A stretch of DNA of 64,000 nt. It comes from CAKSFT01 sp045544615. GTDB lineage: Bacteria > Bacillota > Clostridia > UBA1381. The position numbers and the translations under genes are program-made. This document shows, piece by piece, positions 43,172 through 51,579 of this stretch. Position 1 is the first letter of the stretch. Every line of letters starts with the position of its first letter. Location of the stretch: contig JAZPZI010000002.1 of assembly GCA_045544615.1 (NCBI GenBank), positions 1 through 64,000 on the forward strand, in the 5' to 3' direction. The notes beneath the pieces were generated by a model that saw only the letters and a list, made by a program, of their open reading frames with translations, was not told the DNA's origin and searched no databases.

Positions 43172-44586
43172 TAGACGAAAAGCAGATAAGCGAAATTGTC
43201 AGAAAGGTTATGGCTGACATGGATGTATCGGATAAGCCAAAGCGCAAGCAGCTCGGCGTTTTTGATACCATGGAGGAGGCAATCGAAGCCTGCAATAACG
43301 CTTATAAGGTATTCAAAAATTATAACAAAGAACAGCGTGAAAATATCATAAAAGAAATAAGAAAGCTTACCCATGCTGAAGCTGAAACAATGGCAAAGCT
43401 TGCCGTTGAGGAAACGAAAATGGGTAATGTTTACCATAAAATCTTAAAGCATCATCTTGTTGCCGATAAGACACCGGGAACAGAAGACCTTGAATGTAAG
43501 GCTCTCTCGGGTGACCGTGGTCTTACTCTGATTGAGATGGCGCCTTACGGTATCATCGGTGCGATAACACCAAGCACAAACCCAAGCTGTACAGTAATCT
43601 GTAACAGTATCGGAATGCTCGCTGCAGGAAACGGAATCTTATTCAATCCGCATCCTAACGCAAAGAGGGTTTCAGCTTATGCAGTTGACCTTGTAAACAG
43701 AGCGGTGCTTGCTGCAGGCGGACCGGAAAACATCGTAGCAACTGTTGCCAACCCGACAATGGATTCATCAAATACAATGGTTAACCATCCGTCGGTAAGA
43801 ATGCTTGTTGCAACAGGCGGACCGGGTGTTGTAAAGATGCTTCTCTCCTCGGGCAAAAAGGCGATTGGTGCAGGTGCAGGTAACCCACCTGTTGTGGTAG
43901 ACGACACAGCCGACATTCCAAAGGCTGCAAAGGACATTATCGACGGATGTACCTTCGATAATAACCTTCCATGTATTGCCGAAAAGGAATGCTTCGTAAT
44001 GGATAATGTTGCAGACGAGCTTATTGCAAATATGCAAAAGCACGGTGCATACCTGATAAATGCGTCACAGGTTAAGGCTCTTGAGGATGTTGTTTTGGTG
44101 GAGGTACCGCCAAAGAACCCATCGGACAAACCAAAGCGAGTTATCAATAAGGACTGGGTAGGCAGAGATGCTAAAAAGATTCTTGCCCAGATTGGTATAA
44201 ATGCAAGCGATGATATTCGTTGCATAATCTGTGAAACAGAGTTTACTCAGGGCTTTGTTCAGACAGAGCTTATGATGCCGATTTTGCCGATTGTAAGATG
44301 CAGAACATTTGAAGAGGCAATGGAAATGGCTGTAAAGGCTGAACACGGCAACAGACATACTGCACATCTTCACTCGAAGAATGTTGACCATATGACAACA
44401 TATGCAAAGGCAGTATGCACAACAATATTCGTTAAAAACGCACCGAGCTATGCAGGTATCGGATTTAACAGTGAAGGTCACACAACCTTTACTATTGCCG
44501 GACCTACAGGCGAGGGCATAACATCAGCGAGAAGCTTCACAAGACAGAGAAGATGTGTTCTTGTTGACAGCTTATCAATTATATAA
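43168..44586 (+). CDS. pduP: CoA-acylating aldehyde dehydrogenase (PduP/EutE-like)
   Basis: 472 residues. An N-terminal amphipathic encapsulation helix, IDEKQISEIVRKVMADM (2-18), is joined by a short linker to the dehydrogenase. The catalytic cysteine is in DNNLPCIAEKECF (about 272) and the CoA/NAD region shows TPSTNPSC and GGPGVVKMLL. It oxidises an aldehyde (here probably lactaldehyde, or propionaldehyde) to acyl-CoA, recycling NAD inside the shell with the neighbouring alcohol dehydrogenase. GGAGG lies before the ATG. Confidence 0.93.
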   Translation: MIDEKQISEIVRKVMADMDVSDKPKRKQLGVFDTMEEAIEACNNAYKVFKNYNKEQRENIIKEIRKLTHAEAETMAKLAVEETKMGNVYHKILKHHLVADKTPGTEDLECKALSGDRGLTLIEMAPYGIIGAITPSTNPSCTVICNSIGMLAAGNGILFNPHPNAKRVSAYAVDLVNRAVLAAGGPENIVATVANPTMDSSNTMVNHPSVRMLVATGGPGVVKMLLSSGKKAIGAGAGNPPVVVDDTADIPKAAKDIIDGCTFDNNLPCIAEKECFVMDNVADELIANMQKHGAYLINASQVKALEDVVLVEVPPKNPSDKPKRVINKDWVGRDAKKILAQIGINASDDIRCIICETEFTQGFVQTELMMPILPIVRCRTFEEAMEMAVKAEHGNRHTAHLHSKNVDHMTTYAKAVCTTIFVKNAPSYAGIGFNSEGHTTFTIAGPTGEGITSARSFTRQRRCVLVDSLSII

Positions 44587-44599
44587 GGAGGGAAGCAGA

Positions 44600-45808
44600 G
44601 TGGATATTAACGAAAAAGAAATTGCAAAATTGGTCCAGGCAGTTATTGCAGAAATGAATGGCAAGACTCCTGCACCAAAGAAGACATCATCTGCCGGTAT
44701 TCCAAAGACCGCTAAGGTTGCGATGCTTACCGCTCTTGAGAAGATCGAAGTCAAAGAGTTCCCAATGCCGGAGGTTGGCGACGACGATATTCTTGTTAGA
44801 GTTGAAGGCTGTGGAGTATGTGGAACAGATGCTCACGAATTCAAGCGTGACCCATTCTCACTTATCCCGGTTGCACTCGGACACGAGGGTACAGGCGAAA
44901 TTGTAAAGATGGGTAAAAATGTCAAGGTGGACAGCGCAGGAAAGCCGCTCAACATCGGTGACAAGGTTGTAACATGTATGATATTTGAGGATAACCCGGA
45001 TATCACAATGTTCGATATGAACAAGCAGAATGTTGGTGGCGGCGGAGTTTACGGCTTGCTTCCTGACGATGATGTTCATTTGAACGGATGGTTCTCTGAC
45101 TACATATTGATAAGAGGCGGCTCTACAGTATTTAATGTAAGTGACTTGGACCTCGACTCAAGAATTCTGATTGAGCCTTGTGCAGTTCTTATTCACGCAG
45201 TTGAGCGTGCAAAGACAACAGGAATTTTGAGATTCAACAGCAGAGTTGTTGTTCAGGGCTGCGGACCTATCGGTCTTATCTGTATCGCAGTATTGCGTAC
45301 AATGGGTATTGAAAACATCGTTGCAGTTGACGGTAACGAACAGCGTCTTGAATTTGCAAAGAGAATGGGTGCTGATAACACTGTAAACTTTATGAATCAC
45401 AAGGGAATTGATGCTCTTGCGGGTGCAGTTTCAGATGCATTCGGCGGATACCTTGCAGATTTTGCTTTCCAGTGTACAGGTTCTCCTGTTGCTCACAGCA
45501 ATATCTATAAGTTCATAAGAAACGGCGGCGGACTTTGCGAGCTCGGATTCTTTATAAACGGCGGTGACGCAACAATCAATCCGCACTTTGACTTGTGTTC
45601 AAAGGAAATCACATTAGTTGGTTCATGGGTATACACATTAAGAGACTATGCAACAACATTTGATTTCTTAAAGCGTGCTCTTGCGATTGGCTTACCTATC
45701 AAGGAATTGATTACTCACAAGTACGGCCTTGACGAAATGAACGAGGCGTTTGTGACAAACCTTGAACAGAAAGGCTTGAAAATTGCTTATATAAATAAGG
45801 AGATATAA
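44600..45808 (+). CDS. microcompartment-targeted zinc alcohol dehydrogenase (MDR family)
   Basis: 402 residues from GTG 44600 (AAGGAGG eight bases before). An N-terminal helix DINEKEIAKLVQAVIAEM (2-19) plus a Pro/Ala linker is the encapsulation tag. The MDR core follows with catalytic zinc residues in GCGVCGTDAHE, GHEGTGEI and EPCAVLIHAVE, and the nucleotide loop VVQGCGPIGLICI. The four-cysteine structural zinc loop of classical members is missing. It should reduce lactaldehyde or propanal to the alcohol, regenerating NAD for the aldehyde dehydrogenase. Confidence 0.88.
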   Translation: MDINEKEIAKLVQAVIAEMNGKTPAPKKTSSAGIPKTAKVAMLTALEKIEVKEFPMPEVGDDDILVRVEGCGVCGTDAHEFKRDPFSLIPVALGHEGTGEIVKMGKNVKVDSAGKPLNIGDKVVTCMIFEDNPDITMFDMNKQNVGGGGVYGLLPDDDVHLNGWFSDYILIRGGSTVFNVSDLDLDSRILIEPCAVLIHAVERAKTTGILRFNSRVVVQGCGPIGLICIAVLRTMGIENIVAVDGNEQRLEFAKRMGADNTVNFMNHKGIDALAGAVSDAFGGYLADFAFQCTGSPVAHSNIYKFIRNGGGLCELGFFINGGDATINPHFDLCSKEITLVGSWVYTLRDYATTFDFLKRALAIGLPIKELITHKYGLDEMNEAFVTNLEQKGLKIAYINKEI

Positions 45809-45811
45809 GCC

Positions 45812-46150
45812 ATGGAAGCAATCGGTATAGTTGAAATGTTTGGCTATGTGTGTGCTATTAAGGCAGCAGATGCGGCGGCAAAAGCGGCAGATGTTAAAAT
45901 CATAGCTATAGACTCAAACAAGCCGGCAAATGCTGAGACAGTTGCTGTACCGCTTATCATGTGCATCAAGATGCAGGGTTCGGTATCGGCAGTTGAGGCA
46001 GGCGTTGAGGCTGCTGCCAGAGCGGCTGAGGAATGTACGGGATTGATTGAAAAGCATATCATTGCCCGCCCGACCGAGGACGCAGAAAAGATGGCAAAGA
46101 GAACAAGTGTCGGACGAGATATAATTGGACATATAAAAAATAATGCGTGA
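45812..46150 (+). CDS. BMC-H shell protein 1 (variant with longer loop)
   Basis: 112 residues of one BMC domain (EAIGIVEMFGYVCAIKAADAAAKAADV) that forms hexameric shell tiles. The pore-side segment (DSNKPANAETVAVPL) is longer than in PduA-type proteins, so the pore should differ. A ~20-residue charged tail follows. It starts three bases after the alcohol dehydrogenase stop. Confidence 0.9.
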   Translation: MEAIGIVEMFGYVCAIKAADAAAKAADVKIIAIDSNKPANAETVAVPLIMCIKMQGSVSAVEAGVEAAARAAEECTGLIEKHIIARPTEDAEKMAKRTSVGRDIIGHIKNNA

Positions 46151-46171
46151 TTTTGAAAGGAGATTATTAAA

Positions 46172-46441
46172 ATGGAAGCATTAGGAATGATTGAAACAAG
46201 AGGCCTTACAGCATCAATCGAAGCAGCAGATGCTATGACAAAGGCAGCAAACGTAACATTGGTTGGCACAGAAAAAATCGGTTCAGGTTTGGTAAGTGTT
46301 ATCGTACGTGGCGATGTTGGCGCAGTTAAGGCTGCAGTAGAAGCTGGTGCAGATGCTGCATCAAGACTTGGCGAACTCGTTGCACAGCACGTAATTCCAC
46401 GCCCACACGGTGATGTTGAAAAGATTTTGCCTTCTATCTAA
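46172..46441 (+). CDS. BMC-H shell protein 2 (PduA/EutM-like)
   Basis: 89 residues, a canonical hexamer subunit: EALGMIETRGLTASIEAADAM, the pore loop KIGSGLV (about 36-42) and the C-terminal HVIPRPHGDVEKILP. Nearly identical in layout to shell protein 4 at 47012, so the two are recent paralogues. AGGAGA lies before the ATG. Confidence 0.95.
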   Translation: MEALGMIETRGLTASIEAADAMTKAANVTLVGTEKIGSGLVSVIVRGDVGAVKAAVEAGADAASRLGELVAQHVIPRPHGDVEKILPSI

Positions 46442-46469
46442 GCTTTAATATAAGAAAGGAAGGTACTGT

Positions 46470-46967
46470 ATGGACTTTTCATTAGGTCTTATAGAGGTAG
46501 AGGCTTTAGGGCATGCAATTCAGATTCTGGATGAAATGGTAAAGGCTGCCGATGTCGAGTTTGTATCTGTTGAGCGTAAGCTTGGCGGAAGACTTGTAAC
46601 TTTGGTTGTCAAGGGTAATGTTTCGGCTGTAAAGGCTGCAATCGATGCAGGTGCCGAAATGGCAAAAGACTTTGGTTGCTTAAAGGCGGCAGAGGTTATC
46701 GCAAGACCGCATAAGGAAATTTTAAAGTTTATGCATCTTGATGATGAAGTAAAGAAGGAACCTGATTCAGAAAGTGCTGCAACCCATGTTGGGCCTGTAG
46801 CCTCAAAAAAGAAGCAGGAAACTGCAAAAGTACCGGCAGAAAAGAAAACTACTGCCGAAAAGAAAGAGCCGGCAGAAAAGAAAGCTCCGGCAAAGAAAAC
46901 AAGTTCTAAAACTGCAAAAAAGGCAGTTTCAGATAAACCAGCTCCCAAAAAGAGCACAAAGAAATAA
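46470..46967 (+). CDS. BMC-H shell protein 3 with lysine-rich C-terminal tail
   Basis: 165 residues. Residues 1-90 are a BMC domain with pore loop KLGGRLV. Residues ~91-165 are a low-complexity Lys/Ala/Pro/Thr tail with repeats of the type AEKK and APAKK, resembling a histone H1 tail and predicted disordered. Such a tail is absent from the sister shell proteins. It could sit on the concave face and recruit cargo, or bind nucleic acid or other polyanions; none is proven. Confidence 0.9.
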   Translation: MDFSLGLIEVEALGHAIQILDEMVKAADVEFVSVERKLGGRLVTLVVKGNVSAVKAAIDAGAEMAKDFGCLKAAEVIARPHKEILKFMHLDDEVKKEPDSESAATHVGPVASKKKQETAKVPAEKKTTAEKKEPAEKKAPAKKTSSKTAKKAVSDKPAPKKSTKK

Positions 46968-47011
46968 GAAAGCATCAGAAGATGCAAATAAAAAATAGGA
47001 GGAAATAGAAG

Positions 47012-47290
47012 ATGGCTGTAGAAGCATTAGGAATGGTTGAAACAAGAGGTTTGGTTGCTGCAATCGAAGCAGCAGACGCAATGGTAAAGGCTGCAAACGT
47101 TACATTGATCGGAACAGAAAGAATCGGTTCAGGTTTGGTAACAGTTATGGTACGTGGCGATGTTGGTGCAGTTCAGGCTGCAACAGACGCTGGTGCTGCA
47201 GCAGGCTCAAAGCTTGGTGAATTGGTATCAGTTCACGTAATCCCACGCCCACACGGCGATGTAGAAAAGATTCTTCCTGCATTGAAGTAA
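47012..47290 (+). CDS. BMC-H shell protein 4 (PduA/EutM-like)
   Basis: 92 residues, very similar to shell protein 2: VEALGMVETRGLVAAIEAAD, pore loop RIGSGLV, end HVIPRPHGDVEKILPALK. Probably a main facet tile. AGGAGG lies before the ATG, and a stable stem-loop follows. Confidence 0.95.
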   Translation: MAVEALGMVETRGLVAAIEAADAMVKAANVTLIGTERIGSGLVTVMVRGDVGAVQAATDAGAAAGSKLGELVSVHVIPRPHGDVEKILPALK

Positions 47291-47313
47291 GAATAATTTC
47301 TGGAATCATTTAC

Positions 47314-47345
47314 TCGGCAAGAGAGGTATCTTCCTCTCTTGTCGG
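47314..47345 (+). other. strong stem-loop inside the BMC operon
   Basis: CTCGGCAAGAGAGG pairs with CCTCTCTTGTCGGG around a six-base loop, between shell protein 4 and pduL. There is no T run. It probably stabilises or processes the shell-gene message, giving more tiles than enzymes. Confidence 0.6.
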
Positions 47346-47387
47346 GATAATATTTCATCTTAAAAACCCACATATGGAGGTTTTAAA

Positions 47388-48023
47388 ATGTTAAACGAGA
47401 GTATGGTAGATATCATTACCAAAAGCGTAATGGAAATCCTAAAAAAAGAAGATGACGGAATCAAGGTTGGTGTGTCAGCACGCCATGTGCACTTATCACA
47501 GGAAGATTTGGAAACCTTGTTTGGAAAAGGTCATGAGCTTACACCAAAGAAGATGCTCATGGGCGACCAGTTTGCCGCAGAAGAATGCGTTACACTTGTA
47601 AGCCCAAGCTTGAGAAGCATTGAGGGAGTAAGAGTATTGGGTCCTGTTCGCCCACATTCACAGATTGAAATTTCAAGAACAGATACATTTAAATTGAAGG
47701 TTAGTCCGCCGGTACGCCCGTCGGGTGTTATAAAGGACAGTGCTCCTATGGCATTGGTGGGACCAAAGGGAAGCGTATTTTTAAATGAAGGCTGCATAAT
47801 TGCAAACCGCCACATACATATGACGCCTGAGGATGCGTCAAAGTATGGAATCAAAGACAATGACATCGTTGATGTTGAGATACAGAATTCAAAGCCTACC
47901 CGTTATTATAACGTGCAGGTGCGTGTTCACAAGGACTTCAATACCGAAATGCACATTGATACAGATGATGCAAATGCTGCAGGTATCAAGACCGGTGACC
48001 ATGTTGAAATACTGACAAAGTAA
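47388..48023 (+). CDS. pduL: PduL-type phosphate acyltransferase
   Basis: 211 residues. The first ~20 (LNESMVDIITKSVMEILKK) are an encapsulation helix. Two half-barrels each carry a zinc motif: VSARHVHLS (about 29-37) and ANRHIHMT (about 144-151). It transfers the acyl group from CoA to phosphate, recycling CoA in the shell and giving an acyl phosphate for ATP formation. GGAGG lies before the ATG. Confidence 0.95.
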   Translation: MLNESMVDIITKSVMEILKKEDDGIKVGVSARHVHLSQEDLETLFGKGHELTPKKMLMGDQFAAEECVTLVSPSLRSIEGVRVLGPVRPHSQIEISRTDTFKLKVSPPVRPSGVIKDSAPMALVGPKGSVFLNEGCIIANRHIHMTPEDASKYGIKDNDIVDVEIQNSKPTRYYNVQVRVHKDFNTEMHIDTDDANAAGIKTGDHVEILTK

Positions 48024-48052
48024 ATCCCCGAAAAGATTTCAGAAAGGAATGA

Positions 48053-48319
48053 ATGAGGATGATTTTGGCACAGGTAGTCGGAAGTATTGTTTCGACAAGC
48101 AAAAATGAGAAGCTCGTTGGATATAAGTTTATGATTGTTCAGCCTATCGAGAATGATGTTTTGAAGGACGAATTTTTTGTGGCAGTTGACGGCGTAGGTG
48201 CAGGTATCGGCGAAAAGGTTTTGATTGCAACAGGAAGTGCTGCAAGACTTGGTATACAGAATCCTGAAGCTCCGGTAGATGCAACAATCGTGGGAATCGT
48301 AGACGAAAAACAGGGATAA
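48053..48319 (+). CDS. EutN/CcmL-family vertex protein (BMC-P)
   Basis: 88 residues, a pentamer that caps the corners of the shell. The family start LAQVVGSIVSTSKNEKLVG and the DGVGAGIGEKVLIATGSAAR loop are plain. ATG 48053 is four bases from AAAGGA; ATG 48059 is ten away and also gives a normal N-terminus. Confidence 0.93.
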   Translation: MRMILAQVVGSIVSTSKNEKLVGYKFMIVQPIENDVLKDEFFVAVDGVGAGIGEKVLIATGSAARLGIQNPEAPVDATIVGIVDEKQG

Positions 48320-48355
48320 TTCATTTTGATTTTGATTAAAAAAGGAGGGAGAGCC

Positions 48356-49696
48356 ATGACATTAGAAGAACTACAAAAAATTATCCGTGATGCCGGTATA
48401 GTCGGTGCAGGCGGAGCAGGCTTTCCGACCGATAAAAAGCTTGCAAAAGGCATAAAACAGATAGTAATCAATGCTGCTGAATGTGAACCGCTTATGATGG
48501 TTGACCATCATATATTCAAAAAACATCTGCAGGCTATAATTGACACTATGAATATTATGCTTGATGCTCTTGGCGCCGATGAGGCAATAATGGGAATCAA
48601 GGGCAAAAATATGCACCTTTTAGATAAAAATATTGTTAAAAGCCTAAAGGACAGCAGAATAAAGATTCATGAGATTCCCGATGTTTACCCTGCAGGTGAT
48701 GAGGTGGTTTTGGTATACGAAACCACAGGTAAAATCATTCCGGAGGGTGCAATCCCGATTATGGTTGGGGTAATGGTTATAAACACAGAAACCCTCTATA
48801 ATATTAAAAAAGCGATATTCGATAAAGAACCGGTTATAGATAAGTACATAACAATCGCCGGTGATACAAAAGAGGATATAACAGTTAAAGTTCCGGTAGG
48901 TATGAAGATATCCGAGCTTTTTGAGGCTGTAGGATATCCTGACCTTGAGGGCAAGGCTATAATCAATGGCGGACCTATGATGGGAAAGCTTGTTGATATT
49001 GAAAATGATGTTGTTACCAAAACAACAAAGGGACTTTTGGTTTTCCCGGAAAACCATAAAGTCATTCAGAGAAAGAAAGCTCCACTCTCAATGACACTAA
49101 AGCGTGCGGCGGCAGCTTGCTGCAACTGTACAATGTGTACCGATATATGCCCGAGATACCTTCTTGGACACTCGATTCAGGTGCATAAGGTACTGCATGT
49201 TGCAACTCATTCCAACTTGAATGCAAGTGAAAGCTTTTTGAAAAGTACGCTTTGTTGCGGATGCGGAGTGTGTACCGTTATGGGATGTCAGCAGATGATT
49301 GATCCGCAGAGAATTGCAATGGAGGCAAAAGCGGCTCTTGCAAAAGCGGGCTACAGACGTGAAGGCGGAATTGCTCCCGAAAAGCCAAGACGGGAGAGAG
49401 ACGGTCGTCTTATTCCGTCAGAAAAGCTGATAGACAGACTCGGAATCAGGAACTTTGTAAAAGATAAAGTTGAAAGAAGATATATGGATTTTTCACCCGA
49501 ATGTGTCTATATCGCACTTTCCCAGCATGTCGGTAAGCCGGCAGACAGCCTTGTAAAGGCAGGGGATAAGGTTAAGCGTGGAGATATGATTGCAAAGACC
49601 GAAGATGGTGCATTGGGTACAACAATGCATGCAAGCATAGACGGAGTTGTTAAATCTGTAGATTCAAGATATATTGTAATAGAAAACAGAGCATAA
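48356..49696 (+). CDS. pduS: PduS-like RnfC-family iron-sulfur flavoprotein
   Basis: 446 residues from ATG 48356, six bases after GGAGGG. The N-terminal RnfC/Complex-I 51-kDa-like domain starts GAGGAGFPTDKK (13-24) and includes an SLBB-type region. Two 4Fe-4S motifs follow: CCNCTMCTDICP and CCGCGVCTVMGC. A lipoyl-like barrel ends the protein (TMHASIDGVVKSVDSRYI). In Pdu compartments PduS reduces cobalamin; it may here move electrons across the shell with the PduT-like protein next door. Confidence 0.92.
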   Translation: MTLEELQKIIRDAGIVGAGGAGFPTDKKLAKGIKQIVINAAECEPLMMVDHHIFKKHLQAIIDTMNIMLDALGADEAIMGIKGKNMHLLDKNIVKSLKDSRIKIHEIPDVYPAGDEVVLVYETTGKIIPEGAIPIMVGVMVINTETLYNIKKAIFDKEPVIDKYITIAGDTKEDITVKVPVGMKISELFEAVGYPDLEGKAIINGGPMMGKLVDIENDVVTKTTKGLLVFPENHKVIQRKKAPLSMTLKRAAAACCNCTMCTDICPRYLLGHSIQVHKVLHVATHSNLNASESFLKSTLCCGCGVCTVMGCQQMIDPQRIAMEAKAALAKAGYRREGGIAPEKPRRERDGRLIPSEKLIDRLGIRNFVKDKVERRYMDFSPECVYIALSQHVGKPADSLVKAGDKVKRGDMIAKTEDGALGTTMHASIDGVVKSVDSRYIVIENRA

Positions 49697-49728
49697 GCTC
49701 TTTGGAGAAATGAAGAAAGGATTTGCTT

Positions 49729-50274
49729 ATGGACTCGATAGGTTTGGTTGAAGTCAAGAATGTGAGCAGAGGCATAAAAGTCACCGACGAAATGCTAAAA
49801 AGCGCAGGGATAACACTCTTGCAGTCGGGTGCGGTTTGCCCGGGTAAGTTTGTTTCTATTGTAGGCGGTGACCTGTCATCAATTAAAGCGGCAGTTGACA
49901 GAGGTGCTGCAGTTGCAGACGATGATCTGATTGATAAATTTGTAATCGGAAAGCTTGGCGAGAAGGTATTCGAGGCTATGTGCGGAATAGTTGATGTTCC
50001 GAACAAAAAGGCACTCGGGGTTATCGAAACCTTTACAGCGGCAACTGCAATTTTAGCAGCTGATGCGGCTGTAAAGACTTCTGTAGTTGAGCTCATTGAA
50101 GTCAGAATCGCAAGAGGTATGGGCGGTAAATGTTTTGTAACTCTAACAGGTAATGTTGCTGATGTCAAAGCGGCAGTTGATGCCGGTGCTGCGATAGCTG
50201 AGCGTGAAGGTGTTCTGATAAACAAGGAAGTAATTGCAAATCCGCATCCGGATTTGTGGCAGGCGGAAATGTAA
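49729..50274 (+). CDS. pduT: tandem-domain BMC-T shell protein (PduT-like, pore cysteine)
   Basis: 181 residues, two fused BMC domains (SIGLVEVKNVSRGIKVTDEM and ALGVIETFTAATAILAADAA) that form pseudohexameric trimers. The first pore loop is GAVCPGKF; the cysteine in this CPGKF context binds a 4Fe-4S cluster at the three-fold axis in PduT. Next to pduS this suggests electron transfer across the shell. ATG 49729 is eight bases after AAAGGA. Confidence 0.92.
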   Translation: MDSIGLVEVKNVSRGIKVTDEMLKSAGITLLQSGAVCPGKFVSIVGGDLSSIKAAVDRGAAVADDDLIDKFVIGKLGEKVFEAMCGIVDVPNKKALGVIETFTAATAILAADAAVKTSVVELIEVRIARGMGGKCFVTLTGNVADVKAAVDAGAAIAEREGVLINKEVIANPHPDLWQAEM

Positions 50275-50285
50275 AAGGTGGTAAA

Positions 50286-50801
50286 ATGGAACCAATTGCA
50301 CACATTATCGGCGTTGCCGGTATAATAGCTTTTGTCATAAGCTATCAGCAACGGACAAGAAAAGGAATAATAATTTCAAGTATAATAGCAAGAGGACTCT
50401 TTATCGCCCAATATGTGCTCTTAGGAGCATATGAAGGGGCGATAATGAATTTTGTGGGGAATTTTAGTGCAATCCTTGCCGAGAATAAAGAAAAAAGCTT
50501 TATTAAGAAGAATCGGTACTGGTTTGTCGGTATTGTTTATATCACCACTATTTTATCTGGAATCCTGACGTGGGAAAGTGCAGTGAGCTTTCTTCCTGTA
50601 ATTGCAATGCTTTTGCAAAATACAGCATTATGGGCAACAAGGGAGAGGACAATCCGTATTCTTTCTCTTTTGGGACTGCCGTTCTGGTTTTCCTATAATA
50701 CGCTGAGCGGTGCCTATACTTCAATGATTTCGGATATATTCTGTGCAACATCACTTATTGTTGCACTGATCAGATATGATATGTTAAAGAAAAAGGAGTA
50801 A
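50286..50801 (+). CDS. YgjV-like integral membrane protein
   Basis: 171 residues with five or six hydrophobic segments, starting EPIAHIIGVAGIIAFVISYQ and containing RGLFIAQYVLLGAYEGAIMN, which resembles the YgjV family of bacterial inner-membrane proteins. Function is unknown. It lies inside the BMC operon, 11 bases after the BMC-T gene and three before the regulator, so a role in uptake or export of the pathway substrate or product is plausible but not shown. Confidence 0.75.
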   Translation: MEPIAHIIGVAGIIAFVISYQQRTRKGIIISSIIARGLFIAQYVLLGAYEGAIMNFVGNFSAILAENKEKSFIKKNRYWFVGIVYITTILSGILTWESAVSFLPVIAMLLQNTALWATRERTIRILSLLGLPFWFSYNTLSGAYTSMISDIFCATSLIVALIRYDMLKKKE

Positions 50802-50804
50802 GTC

Positions 50805-51578
50805 ATGTTAGCTGTTGAAAGACGTACCCAGATTGAACAGATGATTATAAAGAACAAGAGTGTTCTTGTTCTGGAGCTTGCAAAACAGTTTGATGTTACA
50901 ACAGAGACAATCAGAAGTGACCTTGAAAAACTCGAAAAACAAGGAGTGTTGGTCAGAACATATGGCGGTGCAACACTTGTTGAGAGCTCGGAGCCCGATA
51001 TGGAAATCCACAGACGTGATGTTGTAAATTTTGAAGGTAAGCAGAGAATAGGAAAGCGTGCTGCGGCTATGATAAAAGACGGTGAAACCGTATTTTTGGA
51101 TGCAAGTACTTCGAGTCTGCACCTTGCAAGAAATATAAAGGATAAAAAGGGAATAACTGTTATAACAAACGCAGAAAAGGTTGTAACTGAATTGTCCGAA
51201 TGTCCCGATATAAGGGTGATATGTATTGGCGGCATGCTCAATAAAAAGAATATGTCTTTTTCGGGAAGAATTTCGGAGGAACAAATCAGGGCAAACTATT
51301 ATGCCAATAAAGTATTCTTTTCCTGCCGTGGCGTAACTCTCGGCCGTGGGCTCATGGAGTCATCAGAAGCCGAGGCAGAGGTTAAAAAAGCGATGATTGA
51401 CTGCTCCGAGACCGCAATATTCCTTTGCGATCAAAAGAAACTCGGCAGACTCGGCGTTCCGGTAATTACCGAGCTTAGTAAGATTCATACCTTTATTACC
51501 GACATCAAACTCGACGAGGAATGGAACAGAGCACTCGCTGAAAATGATGTAAGACTTGTTACTGTAGAGGACGAGTAA
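50805..51578 (+). CDS. DeoR/GlpR-family transcriptional regulator
   Basis: 257 residues. The N-terminal HTH shows ERRTQIEQMIIKNKSVLVLE and the family signature VTTETIRSDLEKLEKQGVLVRTYGGA. The sugar-isomerase-like effector domain (about 75-250) has DASTSSLHLARNI and NAEKVVTELSE, which bind phosphorylated sugars. It is encoded in the BMC operon, so it likely represses it and responds to fuculose- or rhamnulose-1-phosphate; the palindrome at 41236 is a candidate site. Confidence 0.93.
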   Translation: MLAVERRTQIEQMIIKNKSVLVLELAKQFDVTTETIRSDLEKLEKQGVLVRTYGGATLVESSEPDMEIHRRDVVNFEGKQRIGKRAAAMIKDGETVFLDASTSSLHLARNIKDKKGITVITNAEKVVTELSECPDIRVICIGGMLNKKNMSFSGRISEEQIRANYYANKVFFSCRGVTLGRGLMESSEAEAEVKKAMIDCSETAIFLCDQKKLGRLGVPVITELSKIHTFITDIKLDEEWNRALAENDVRLVTVEDE

Positions 51579-51579
51579 A

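Noticed and set aside
41385..50274. Carboxysome or ethanolamine (Eut) compartment
   Set aside because: No RuBisCO, carbonic anhydrase or EutBC. The aldolase, PduL, PduS and PduT-like genes fit a sugar-phosphate/aldehyde metabolosome.
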